A DNA stretch of 64,000 nucleotides, taken from positions 1-64,000 of the forward strand of contig NZ_KB906690.1 in the NCBI RefSeq assembly GCF_000381545.1, in the 5' to 3' direction. Shown here piece after piece: positions 1-7,705 of this stretch. The translations under genes were made by a program, and so were the position numbers. The notes beneath the pieces are model-generated. The model saw nothing but the letters and a program-made list of their open reading frames with translations. It did not search any database and was not told the DNA's origin. Position 1 is the stretch's first letter; each line of letters opens with the position of its first letter. Source of the stretch: Rhodonellum psychrophilum GCM71 = DSM 17998 (lineage in GTDB: Bacteria > Bacteroidota > Bacteroidia > Cytophagales > Cyclobacteriaceae).

Positions 1-23
1 CACTTTTGGTTAGGATAATGAGA

Positions 24-98
24 CTTTAGTTGAGATATTAGAAACCTCGACCCTTCCGTTTTGGACGGAATGCTCTGAACCAACTGAGCTAAACTTTC
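24..98 (-). pseudogene. degenerate tRNA-like gene (tRNA relic)
   Basis: On the minus strand this stretch has the layout of a class I tRNA. There is a 4-bp D stem (GCTC/GAGC) with a normal AGTTGG loop, a 5-bp anticodon stem (TTCCG/CGGAA) with a 7-base loop, a 5-base variable region and a 5-bp T stem. Key bases are off: loop position 33 is C instead of T, the T loop reads TTCTAAT instead of TTCRANN, and only 4 of 7 acceptor pairs form (GAAAGTT against AACTAAA). By position the anticodon would be CAA, and a one-base shift would give CCA (Trp), so identity cannot be assigned. A consensus promoter lies just upstream. I read it as a decayed or remodelled tRNA gene; a functional unusual RNA is possible. 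Confidence 0.5.
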
Positions 99-132
99 AT
101 TATTTACTTCCGTTCACGAATTAAACGGAATG

Positions 133-162
133 CAAAGGTAGATTTTATTTATTCAGACACAA
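133..162 (-). promoter_or_regulatory. Bacteroidota promoter of the tRNA-like gene
   Basis: The minus strand carries TTG (162-160), a 19-base spacer and TACCTTTG (140-133), a perfect match to the Bacteroidota primary sigma consensus. Transcription would begin near 128 and run through a hairpin (TTCCGTT/AACGGAA) into the tRNA-like sequence. Confidence 0.7.
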
Positions 163-271
163 CTATTATCCCTGAAAATTATTCCTACTTGAAATAACAT
201 GTTGAAAATGAATAAGAAAAAAAACAAAGGATGAAACGTCCTCTCCTCCAAACAACTCAAATATTCAACCC

Positions 272-314
272 AAAAATGACTGTCGGGAAAACTCAGAAGC
301 TTTCCCGACAGTCA
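272..314 (-). terminator. terminator of the ALDH gene
   Basis: A 14-bp perfect inverted repeat (277-290 against 301-314, arm TGACTGTCGGGAAA) with a 10-base loop is followed on the minus strand by a T run. It lies directly after the stop codon of the aldehyde dehydrogenase. Confidence 0.85.
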
Positions 315-319
315 AAATT

Positions 320-1870
320 TCAAATATCAAACTTGATTCCTTGTGCCAAAGGCAAAGAATCACTGTAATTGATCGTGTTGGTCTGCCGACGCATATAGGC
401 TTTCCAAGCATCGGAACCGGATTCCCTTCCTCCTCCAGTTTCTTTTTCACCGCCGAATGCTCCGCCAATCTCGGCTCCTGAAGTACCTATATTTACATTG
501 GCAATTCCGCAATCCGATCCTGCTGAAGAAAGGAACGCTTCCGCCTCTCTCATGTTCAGTGTCATAATTGCCGACGACAATCCCTGCGGAACATTATTGT
601 GCATGCCAATGGCTTCTTCCAATGTATTGTATTTCATGATGTAAAGGATAGGCGCAAAAGTTTCATGTTGCACCATTTCAAAATGGTTTTCCGCTTCGAT
701 AATGCAGGGTTTTACATAACAGCCGGATTCATACCCTTCTCCTTCCAGAACACCTCCCTCGACTACCGCTACACCACCTTCTTCTTTTACCTTTTTGATT
801 GTATTGAGGTACATATTAACGGCCTCCTTGTCTATCAAAGGCCCTACATGGTTCTTCTCATCCAAAGGATTTCCAATCACCAATTTAGAGTAGGCCAATG
901 CCAATCTTTCCTTTACGGATTCATACATGGATTCATGGATGATCAATCTCCTCGTCGTGGTACATCGCTGACCAGCGGTACCCACTGCGCCAAACAAGGC
1001 GCCACGAATAGCGATTTCCATGTCCGCATTTTGGGTGATGATGATGGCATTGTTTCCCCCAAGCTCCAACAATGATCTTCCCAATCGGGCAGCGACTGCC
1101 TGCCCGACTATCTTACCCATCCTAGTAGAACCTGTGGCCGATATCAATGGAATTCTTTTGTCCTGGCTCATCATTTCGCCAACCTTATAATCCCCGACGA
1201 TCAGGGAAGAAATCCCTTCTGGCAGTCCATTTTCTTTAAAAACTTTGGCAACGATATGCTGACAGGCTACTCCAGAAAGTGGGGCTTTTTCGGAGGGTTT
1301 CCAGATACAAACATCTCCGCAAACCCAGGCCAACATGCTGTTCCATGCCCAAACCGCAACGGGGAAATTGAATGCAGAAATGATCCCAACTATACCCAGT
1401 GAGTGCCATTGCTCATACATCCTGTGCCCAGGACGCTCGGAATGCATGGTCAGCCCGTAAAGTTGTCTGGAAAGACCAACGGCAAAATCACAGATATCAA
1501 TCATTTCCTGCACCTCTCCCAATCCTTCTTGATAGGATTTACCCATTTCATAGGAGACCAGCTTGCCAAGATCCTCTTTCACCTCCCTTATCGCATTTCC
1601 GATTTGCCTTACTATTTCACCTCTTTGGGGGGCTGGCAATACTCTCCATTTCGCAAAGGCTTCCTGCGCTTTCAAGACTACTTCTTCATAGGATTTTGAA
1701 TCCGTCAATTGTACTTTCCCTATTAAAGCGCCATCGGCGGGTGAAAAGGAACCGATATATTTCTCCTCAGATACAATCCAAATATTACCAGTTGAAGCAC
1801 CTTTATTCTCTTCTTGAACCCCCAGTCTTTCAAGGGCCTTCTTGATTCCGTATTGATTTGACATCATCAT
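320..1870 (-). CDS. aldehyde dehydrogenase, ALDH7 (antiquitin/AmaB) type
   Basis: NAD(P)-dependent aldehyde dehydrogenase of about 516 residues, a normal length for the family. The catalytic cysteine sits in GTAGQRCTTTRRL (about Cys303) and the general-base glutamate in LLELGGNN (about Glu269). Both contexts are typical of the ALDH7 branch, which oxidises alpha-aminoadipate semialdehyde in lysine breakdown, so that reaction is the likely one; the substrate is inferred from family. Translation probably starts at the first of three consecutive ATG codons (1870, 1867, 1864); an upstream TTG extension of 14 residues is hydrophobic and has no family support. It stands alone with its own terminator. 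No partner lysine-degradation gene is adjacent. Confidence 0.9.
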   Translation of the reverse strand: MMMSNQYGIKKALERLGVQEENKGASTGNIWIVSEEKYIGSFSPADGALIGKVQLTDSKSYEEVVLKAQEAFAKWRVLPAPQRGEIVRQIGNAIREVKEDLGKLVSYEMGKSYQEGLGEVQEMIDICDFAVGLSRQLYGLTMHSERPGHRMYEQWHSLGIVGIISAFNFPVAVWAWNSMLAWVCGDVCIWKPSEKAPLSGVACQHIVAKVFKENGLPEGISSLIVGDYKVGEMMSQDKRIPLISATGSTRMGKIVGQAVAARLGRSLLELGGNNAIIITQNADMEIAIRGALFGAVGTAGQRCTTTRRLIIHESMYESVKERLALAYSKLVIGNPLDEKNHVGPLIDKEAVNMYLNTIKKVKEEGGVAVVEGGVLEGEGYESGCYVKPCIIEAENHFEMVQHETFAPILYIMKYNTLEEAIGMHNNVPQGLSSAIMTLNMREAEAFLSSAGSDCGIANVNIGTSGAEIGGAFGGEKETGGGRESGSDAWKAYMRRQTNTINYSDSLPLAQGIKFDI

Positions 1871-1982
1871 TGGGTTTATTCTTTTGTGAAATAATATAGG
1901 TAAAACTAACAAAAAAAAATCTAGGCTTCGGGTTTGTCAGCAGATAAAAGAACTTGATTTTTTTTGTGGGTTTCACCACCGA

Positions 1983-3056
1983 TTACAAATATCTTTTGAG
2001 GTCAAGGTAATCCAGATAGGGCTTCAGCTTTGGGCCTACGGTAAATCGATAGATGAAATTGATTCTATAATTCCCTGTATTGAACCTATTGTTAAAATCC
2101 TCCACTCCCAGCAATTTCACACTATTGTGGACATAATTCGTATTGATGGACCATTTTTCAGAATTGTACCCCACATATCCCCTCAAAAACAAATTGGAAT
2201 TCACTCCCCAAGAATGGGATTTCTGATCTGGGTACTGGATGCTGTTGTAAGCCAAGTTCAGATTCGTGGAAGCAGACCCAGTAATAAAAAAATGCTTTTT
2301 AATTACCAGTGTATGCACGTATCCGGCATTTGGCCCAAATTGAAAAAACCGGAATTCATTGAAATTTCGTCCGGGACTAACCAAGTCATCCGGAAGAATC
2401 CCCTCTGAATTGGACGCACCCCCGCCATAAACTTCCATTCCAGCCAAAAAGCTTCCTGCTGATTTCTGCTGCCACTCACTTTGCAAAAATGCTGCTCGGA
2501 GGGAAATCTGATCCCCATTGAACAAGTATTGGACATTTGCACCGACCTTACGCACCCTCATTTCTGGCAGCTGGTAATACAGCTCCGGATTGGAGGCGCC
2601 CAAGCCCTTTTCAGCGAGGTGATACCCTTTGTAAAATTGGAGAAAAACATCCATGACCCAATTTTTTGGATAGATATGGGTTTGTAAGTCCATGTATTTT
2701 GAAGAGCCTTTACCGATCTCCGGATTCAAAAACCTGAATCCATATGCCAGATTCAAGGTCAAGCCTTGATAGGTCAAGCCTAAGCCTAAATTAAGGGTGG
2801 AATTCGGGTCAAACCTATAGTCCTGGTTGGCAACCTTGTCTTTTATCAAAAAGCTTGTGAATTTTCTGGAAGTATAAATCCTCGTGGTTAACTTTTCCTG
2901 AAAAGTAGTGTAGTACGCAGAATCTTCTTCAACCTGCGCGAGTACATCCGATGACCCAACCCCAAAAAAGAAGGAAAACATTGAAAGTATCTGCCACTCA
3001 AAACGGCATTTTTTCAAAAAAAAATTGGCTAAAAACACACCCTCACTCTTAACCAT
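1983..3056 (-). CDS. DUF4421 family outer-membrane-like protein
   Basis: An exported protein of 357 residues resembling the DUF4421 family of Bacteroidota. After a hydrophobic stretch ending near SSDVLAQ, which looks like a late signal peptide, the chain alternates short beta-type segments rich in Tyr, Phe, Gly and Asn, for example LNLGLGLTYQGLTLNLAYG and the C-terminal YRINFIYRFTVGP. This pattern suggests a small outer-membrane beta barrel. The start at 3056 is the first ATG; an ATG at 2981 (MFSFFFGVG) would give a more usual short signal peptide and may be the real start. Function is unknown. It lies next to a long non-coding stretch on its 5' side. Confidence 0.75.
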   Translation of the reverse strand: MVKSEGVFLANFFLKKCRFEWQILSMFSFFFGVGSSDVLAQVEEDSAYYTTFQEKLTTRIYTSRKFTSFLIKDKVANQDYRFDPNSTLNLGLGLTYQGLTLNLAYGFRFLNPEIGKGSSKYMDLQTHIYPKNWVMDVFLQFYKGYHLAEKGLGASNPELYYQLPEMRVRKVGANVQYLFNGDQISLRAAFLQSEWQQKSAGSFLAGMEVYGGGASNSEGILPDDLVSPGRNFNEFRFFQFGPNAGYVHTLVIKKHFFITGSASTNLNLAYNSIQYPDQKSHSWGVNSNLFLRGYVGYNSEKWSINTNYVHNSVKLLGVEDFNNRFNTGNYRINFIYRFTVGPKLKPYLDYLDLKRYL

Positions 3057-3065
3057 ATTCGGCAA

Positions 3066-4028
3066 ATCAAAATTTACCCGAACCTAAGCAAATTTTAGAT
3101 CCTTATATGAATTCCTTTGGGTTTTGACAAAAAAAAATCCGCATCCGCGGAAAAATTGATTTCAAAAAAAAGAGTAATAGAGGCTAGAAAAAATGATTCT
3201 CGAAATAACCTCTATTTAAATTTATACTAAAAGTTTGTAGCAGAAAAAGTTGCTTAATCACCCGATGTAAATATAGGGTAAATATTGAATATAAAACAAA
3301 TTTTTTCACGGTATTTTTTGATTATTTAATCAAATATTAATAAAATGAATTTATATCCCTTTAACAAAGTTCAAGAAAAACCACGGCCTAATCATTTAAA
3401 CCCTTGTTTTTGACAAAAAAATCAAGTGATCGGACATGAAAAATATTTTTGAGATAAGTTGAAAAAAAGGCATTTAAAGTAATATTTAGCTGTTTTTGAT
3501 TTAAAAATCTTAAATCAAAGAAAATATTTCGTTATTATTTTGATTATGTAATTCTTACAGACACCCAAGCAACATGGGAAATCACGGCCTAAAATCTTGA
3601 AACTATTATATATTTTTTCTTTAAATAATTATATTTCATTTATGCATTTTTATTTATTCAGAAAACATTTTATTGTATTTAAATTACAGGAAAAACAAAT
3701 TCAAAAAATCTCGCAAAGATATATCGACGGTGTGATCAAAAAAAAAATAATTTAAGCCCAAAATTTATTTAGCCTTTGACCCAAAAGTAGCTCAATACCA
3801 GCCGGACTGTTGGTCTAGATTTTAGAATAAAATTAGAAAAATAACATAATCCCTACCAACACCTTCACTTACAGTCACATACTCCATTTCAGGCTTTTTA
3901 ATTTTTGGAGCGGCAATACGAGGTTGCCTTCTCTTGACCGAGCACCCCTTCTTTAAACCCAAACAATCAGAAAAGCCGAAAAAAATTATCGCTTGTCAGA
4001 TTCCTTTTGGACCAACACACCTAAAAGA
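3066..4028. other. AT-rich region without a confident gene
   Basis: About 960 bases between the 5' end of the DUF4421 gene and the 3' end of the glycosyltransferase gene carry no convincing gene. The stretch is much more AT-rich than its surroundings. It holds a 10-bp inverted repeat (3495-3504 against 3510-3519), a TTGATTA/TAATCAA palindrome near 3327, two copies of CACGGCCTAA (3382 and 3582) and many A runs. A weak minus-strand promoter-like TATCTTTG lies at 3721-3714 with only a 15-base spacer. One short candidate reading frame at 3822-3962 is described separately. Confidence 0.6.
3822..3962 (-). CDS. candidate small protein of 46 residues (doubtful)
   Basis: Reading the minus strand from a TTG at 3962 to the TAA at 3822-3824 gives 46 residues. 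The first half is basic with a Gly-Cys near the start (LKKGCSVKRRQP), followed by KIKKPEMEYVTV and a hydrophobic end. The local GC content is higher than the rest of the gap, and the frame is open back to a TGA just upstream without an ATG. It resembles the mature start of a small lipoprotein whose signal peptide has decayed or been frameshifted, but no family is recognised. It may be a pseudogene or chance. Confidence 0.2.
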   Translation of the reverse strand: MGLKKGCSVKRRQPRIAAPKIKKPEMEYVTVSEGVGRDYVIFLILF

Positions 4029-4748
4029 TCATATCTTATCCAATCCTTTCCAAAATTTCAAAAAGTAATACTTCAACGGATTTTTATATTTCAGCTGCTT
4101 CCAAGGCCTGCTCCCATGAGGCTTGTGCAAAACAGGGGCATCCATCAACACATAATTCTCAAAACCCAGTTCAATTGCTTTTTTTGAAATAAAGGTATCA
4201 TACCAGTTTTTCGATTCGTCCAAATCCCGAAAATCGAATCTCTTCAATAATTCAAGAGAAAAAAGTGTACAGCAAAAGCTCAAACTCCTCTTGGTCTTGA
4301 TAATGTCTTTCTTCACGCCCTTGAACTTCAAGTAAGGGAAATTCACGACACCTTCTTCGTCCACTGTCACAGAACCTACCAATCCGGTTTTTGGATGTCC
4401 ATTCAAAAAATCCAATAATGTTTTAATCGTATCATACCGAACCACCACATCAGACTCCACCACCAGAAGGGGAACACCGGCGAGCAAAGCCTCCTGTTGA
4501 GCCAAATGAAGCACCAATTTATAATTTGGGGAAGGTGTCTGGGTGATCTCTTCCAAATTGACCAATTCATATCCGATCGATTCCCTATTTTCCTCCAAAG
4601 CCAGCTTGGTCTCCGCCGAGCTAAAATCATTGAAAATTTTATGGGTCAGGGCTACATTAGAACCAGAAATTGCTCTGGAAGTCTCCAAAGTTGTTTCAAT
4701 GGAGTTTTTAACCGGTGTAATGACTAGGATTTTAGGCGTTTTCAACAA
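4029..4748 (-). CDS. glycosyltransferase family 2-like protein
   Basis: A 239-residue GT-A fold glycosyltransferase. The N-terminal strand ILVITPVKNS (7-16) is the nucleotide-sugar binding start of family 2 enzymes, and ESD at 98-100 in LLVVESDVVV takes the place of the DXD metal motif. The C-terminus is basic and aromatic (HKPHGSRPWKQLKYKNP), as in many enzymes that decorate lipid A core or surface sugars at the cytoplasmic face of the membrane. The enzyme is short and lacks membrane segments. Donor and acceptor cannot be told from sequence. It is monocistronic here. Confidence 0.75.
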   Translation of the reverse strand: MLKTPKILVITPVKNSIETTLETSRAISGSNVALTHKIFNDFSSAETKLALEENRESIGYELVNLEEITQTPSPNYKLVLHLAQQEALLAGVPLLVVESDVVVRYDTIKTLLDFLNGHPKTGLVGSVTVDEEGVVNFPYLKFKGVKKDIIKTKRSLSFCCTLFSLELLKRFDFRDLDESKNWYDTFISKKAIELGFENYVLMDAPVLHKPHGSRPWKQLKYKNPLKYYFLKFWKGLDKI

Positions 4749-4790
4749 ATCGAAATTCAGATACAGAAAGATATTTATTTGATGTCAAGA

Positions 4791-4825
4791 AAAAAAGCCC
4801 TGGAGCTTTTGGCAACAGGGCTTTT
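4791..4825 (-). terminator. terminator of the aspartate aminotransferase gene
   Basis: Inverted repeat AAAAGCCCTG (4793-4802) and CAGGGCTTTT (4816-4825) with a T run on the minus strand, 15 bases after the stop of the aminotransferase. Confidence 0.8.
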
Positions 4826-4839
4826 CAGATCAATTTATT

Positions 4840-6042
4840 TTATGAAAATTTGGCCAGTGCATTTTTCATTCTGGTCAAAGCTTCTTTCAATTCTTCCTCA
4901 GATGCGGCATAGGATATTCTGACACAATTGGGTGCACCAAAGGCAGCCCCAGTCACTAGGGATACATTTGCTTTCTCCAACAGATACAGACAAAAATCAT
5001 CGGCATCTTTGACCAGATACCCCTCGGCACTTTTGCCAAAGAATGCTGAAACATCCGGAAAGAAGTAAAATGCGCCTTCCGGAACATGCGTTTTGATTCC
5101 AGGAATCCCTCTCAATAAGCCCAAAACAAGATCTCTTCGGCTTAAATAGGCTTCCTCCATTTTTCGGGATGGCAATTGGTCTCCTGTAATGGCCGCCAAT
5201 GCTGCCCTTTGGGCAATACCAGTGCCGCCCGAGGTAAACTGCCCCTGCATTTTTTCACACGCTTTTGCGATGAACAAAGGAGCACAAATATAACCTACTC
5301 TCCAGCCTGTCATGGCATATCCCTTTGAAAAACCATTTACAGTAATGGTCCTCTCAAACATGCCCGGAAATGACCCTATGCTGGAATGCTTTCCAGTGAA
5401 ATTAATCAGTTCATAAATCTCATCCGCTATCACGAAAAGATCTTTTTTCTTTTTGACCACTTCGGCAATGGCTTCCAATTCTTCCTTGCTGAACACCGAT
5501 CCTGTCGGATTGCAGGGGGAGGAATAGATCACAGCCTTGGTCCTGTCAGTCAGCGCAGCTTCCAACTGGGCAGCTGTGGCTTTGAAATTGTTTTCCAAAG
5601 TCCCTTCTATCAACACAGGAACTCCACCTGCAAGCTTGATGATTTCTGCATAACTTACCCAATACGGCGAGAAAATCACAACTTCATCCCCATCATTGAG
5701 CATACACATGAACACATTGGCTATGGAATGCTTGGCTCCGGTAGAAACAACGATATTTTCTGCTTTGGCTTCTGAAATCCCATTCTCTTCCCTCAGCTTT
5801 TTGGCGATGGCTTCCCTCAGGTCCTGATACCCGGCTACTGGTGAGTAGGAAAAATATTTCCCCTCATCGATGGCTGCTTTCGCTGCATCCTGAATATGCT
5901 GCGGGGTTTTAAAATCTGGCTCTCCAAGACTCAAACTGATGATATCAATACCCTGCATTTTGAGTTCACGGGATTTTTTTGCCATGGCCAGCGTAGCTGA
6001 CTCTTCCATATTGATAATACGGTCGGATAGAATAGAATTCAT
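4840..6042 (-). CDS. aspartate aminotransferase, class I PLP enzyme
   Basis: A 400-residue fold-type I aminotransferase of the aspartate aminotransferase Ib group. Visible marks are the LGEPDF motif, SSPCNPTG (Asn near 178), ADEIYE, and the PLP lysine in NGFSKGYAMTGWRVG (about Lys240), with the conserved Arg in the C-terminal half (VRISYA). It would interconvert aspartate and oxaloacetate with 2-oxoglutarate/glutamate; some relatives act on prephenate or alanine. The start at 6042 (MNSILSDRI) fits the family length, and a longer upstream reading would run through the promoter. The promoter region contains a palindrome (see 6081-6099), so it may be regulated. A gene of unknown function is transcribed away from it. 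Confidence 0.9.
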   Translation of the reverse strand: MNSILSDRIINMEESATLAMAKKSRELKMQGIDIISLSLGEPDFKTPQHIQDAAKAAIDEGKYFSYSPVAGYQDLREAIAKKLREENGISEAKAENIVVSTGAKHSIANVFMCMLNDGDEVVIFSPYWVSYAEIIKLAGGVPVLIEGTLENNFKATAAQLEAALTDRTKAVIYSSPCNPTGSVFSKEELEAIAEVVKKKKDLFVIADEIYELINFTGKHSSIGSFPGMFERTITVNGFSKGYAMTGWRVGYICAPLFIAKACEKMQGQFTSGGTGIAQRAALAAITGDQLPSRKMEEAYLSRRDLVLGLLRGIPGIKTHVPEGAFYFFPDVSAFFGKSAEGYLVKDADDFCLYLLEKANVSLVTGAAFGAPNCVRISYAASEEELKEALTRMKNALAKFS

Positions 6043-6068
6043 TATAGTGGTTATTTTTTTAATGTGGC

Positions 6069-6099
6069 CAAAATTAAGGATTAGAATTATTAATTCTAA
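6069..6099 (-). promoter_or_regulatory. promoter with palindrome for the aminotransferase
   Basis: Minus-strand TAATTTTG (6076-6069) matches the Bacteroidota -7 box. Between it and the -33 position lies the perfect inverted repeat TTAGAATTA/TAATTCTAA (6081-6089 and 6091-6099). A protein bound there would cover the spacer, so it is a candidate operator. A clear TTG at -33 is missing (TTA instead). Confidence 0.45.
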
Positions 6100-6167
6100 A
6101 CTTATCAGCCGAATAGATTTCAAATTGCTAATTTCGCTTTAGAAATAATTGGCATTTATTCTTCGTT

Positions 6168-7037
6168 ATGAAATACATGAAGACCCCTTTTCTACTTTTG
6201 TGTTTGGCTATTTTCGGAAGCTCAGCTGTTTTTGGCCAGGAAAAACAAATTCAGGAAAATACCGATCCAGACTCTTCAGGGATCGTTCAAGACCGACTTT
6301 TGCCTTCTTCCTTACCCCTACTCCTCTTTGATGACAAAGCGAAAGAGGAAAAAAAGAAAGCTGGGAAGAAAAAAATCAAGAAAAATATTTTTTTTGGCGA
6401 ACGAACGACAAAAGGATTCACCAAACAAACCATAAGAAATCAAACCCAATATCAATTTTTCCATTTCACTACACAAAAAAGGATCGTGGATCCCTATATC
6501 AGGGATATTTTCTGGTTTGAAACCAAAGAAAAAACCATCAAAAACAAGGATTTTGATCCAACAAAAGGTTATTTGCTTCACGGTCCTTACGAAAAGATCA
6601 TTGATGAACATGTAGTTGAAAAGGGAATGTTCTATTACGGTACCAAACATGGGACTTGGTTGGTGTATGACAACAAAAGCATTCTTGTGGACAAAGGCCA
6701 CTATTCTGAAGGCTGGCCAAAAGATTCCCGAGTGACTTATTATACAGGAGACAATAAAAAAATCGAGAAAATCATCCCAGTGGAATACTCCTTATTTGAA
6801 GGGAATTTTTTCCATTTTTATGAAAATGGGCAAATTGCGGTGACAGGCGAATTTCGATTTGGTGAAAAAATTGGGTTGTGGACGGAATATTGGGATACCA
6901 AAAACACCAAGGCAATTCGCAAAAGGGAAATTGTGTACCAAGAGCGACCTTTGACGAAAAATTATAGACCTTTCATCAGGGCGGAATGGGACAAGGAGGG
7001 AAACCTTGTCTACAGAAATGAGCGTCAAAACGAATAA
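6168..7037 (+). CDS. exported MORN-like repeat protein of unknown function
   Basis: A 289-residue protein with an N-terminal signal peptide ending near SAVFGQ (about residue 24), then a lysine-rich low-complexity segment (KEEKKKAGKKKIKKN). The second half repeats a motif of the type G-x-F/Y-x-x-G-x-K-x-G-x-W (KGMFYYGTKHGTWLVYD, EGNFFHFYENGQIAVTG, FGEKIGLWTEYW). Such repeats resemble the MORN/YwqK family seen in many Bacteroidota surface or periplasmic proteins. No enzyme motif is present. ATG at 6168 or 6177 could serve as the start. Single gene, divergent from the aminotransferase. Confidence 0.7.
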   Translation: MKYMKTPFLLLCLAIFGSSAVFGQEKQIQENTDPDSSGIVQDRLLPSSLPLLLFDDKAKEEKKKAGKKKIKKNIFFGERTTKGFTKQTIRNQTQYQFFHFTTQKRIVDPYIRDIFWFETKEKTIKNKDFDPTKGYLLHGPYEKIIDEHVVEKGMFYYGTKHGTWLVYDNKSILVDKGHYSEGWPKDSRVTYYTGDNKKIEKIIPVEYSLFEGNFFHFYENGQIAVTGEFRFGEKIGLWTEYWDTKNTKAIRKREIVYQERPLTKNYRPFIRAEWDKEGNLVYRNERQNE

Positions 7038-7126
7038 TGTGCATTGCTTTTATCAGTACTTATCCATTTTCATATTTTTTTTATTGCAATCATGTATCAT
7101 ACAAACCCTATAATTTTAATAGACAA

Positions 7127-7182
7127 TTGAGTGAAAAACTGAATTTTTTTTTATATTTGTCATACTAATTATTTGTATGACA
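7127..7182 (+). promoter_or_regulatory. marR promoter and autoregulatory operator
   Basis: TTG (7127-7129), a 22-base spacer and TATATTTG (7152-7159) form a promoter. An inverted repeat TGTCATAC/GTATGACA (7158-7165 and 7175-7182, 9-base spacer) overlaps the end of the -7 box, the expected transcription start and the ATG at 7177. Spacing and position fit a MarR dimer that represses its own gene. Confidence 0.6.
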
Positions 7183-7617
7183 CAGGAACAGTTTGGTAAG
7201 TATTCTTTTCTTTTGGATAGGACAGCGCGAAAAGTGAAACAATATGCACAACAAAAATTCAAGAATGGGGATTTTGATGTGACAGTGGATCAATGGTTGA
7301 TTCTGAAAAATCTTTCAGAAAATGAGCTGCTTAGCCAGACAGAATTGGCACAATTGGTTTTCAAAGACCAACCAACATTGACAAGAATAATTGACATTCT
7401 TTGCAAAAAGGGATATGTAGAGAGGATCCCACATCCACAAGACAGGAGAAGTTTCCATCTCCATCTGACCGAAACGGGCATCCGAAAAGTTTCCCAACTC
7501 AAACCCCAAGTGGCGACAATTCGGGAAAAAGCTTGGGAAAATTTAAACAGTTCCGATTTTGAAGAATTCAAGCGGATCTTGAACACGATTTATTCCAACC
7601 TTGAAAAGAATCCCTAG
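7177..7617 (+). CDS. MarR family transcriptional regulator
   Basis: A 146-residue winged-helix repressor of usual MarR length. The DNA-binding core runs from about residue 38 to 105: LLSQTELAQLVFKDQPTLTRIIDILCKKGYVERIPHPQDRRSFHLHLT, with the wing around the DRR motif typical for the family. N- and C-terminal helices would form the dimer. A palindrome lies over its own promoter and start codon, so autorepression is likely. The flavoprotein and ferredoxin genes follow directly, which suggests they may be its targets, possibly in response to a small aromatic compound or oxidative stress. The ligand is unknown. Confidence 0.9.
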   Translation: MTQEQFGKYSFLLDRTARKVKQYAQQKFKNGDFDVTVDQWLILKNLSENELLSQTELAQLVFKDQPTLTRIIDILCKKGYVERIPHPQDRRSFHLHLTETGIRKVSQLKPQVATIREKAWENLNSSDFEEFKRILNTIYSNLEKNP

Positions 7618-7646
7618 AGGTTAAAAAAAATAGTTGCCACACGAAT

Positions 7647-7654
7647 TATATTTG
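7647..7654 (+). promoter_or_regulatory. -7 box upstream of the ferredoxin reductase gene
   Basis: TATATTTG, identical to the -7 box of the marR gene, lies 51 bases before the reductase ATG. No TTG is present at the right spacing, so the promoter is incomplete or needs an activator. Confidence 0.4.
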
Positions 7655-7705
7655 CACAAACAATTGAAAAAAACATTGGTTTAACCAATTAAACACTGAT
7701 AGATC

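Noticed and set aside
599-1075. Long plus-strand frame opposite the ALDH gene
   Set aside because: Its content is the shadow of a highly conserved gene on the other strand; same for the many overlaps opposite mutB, rny, pheT and ettA.
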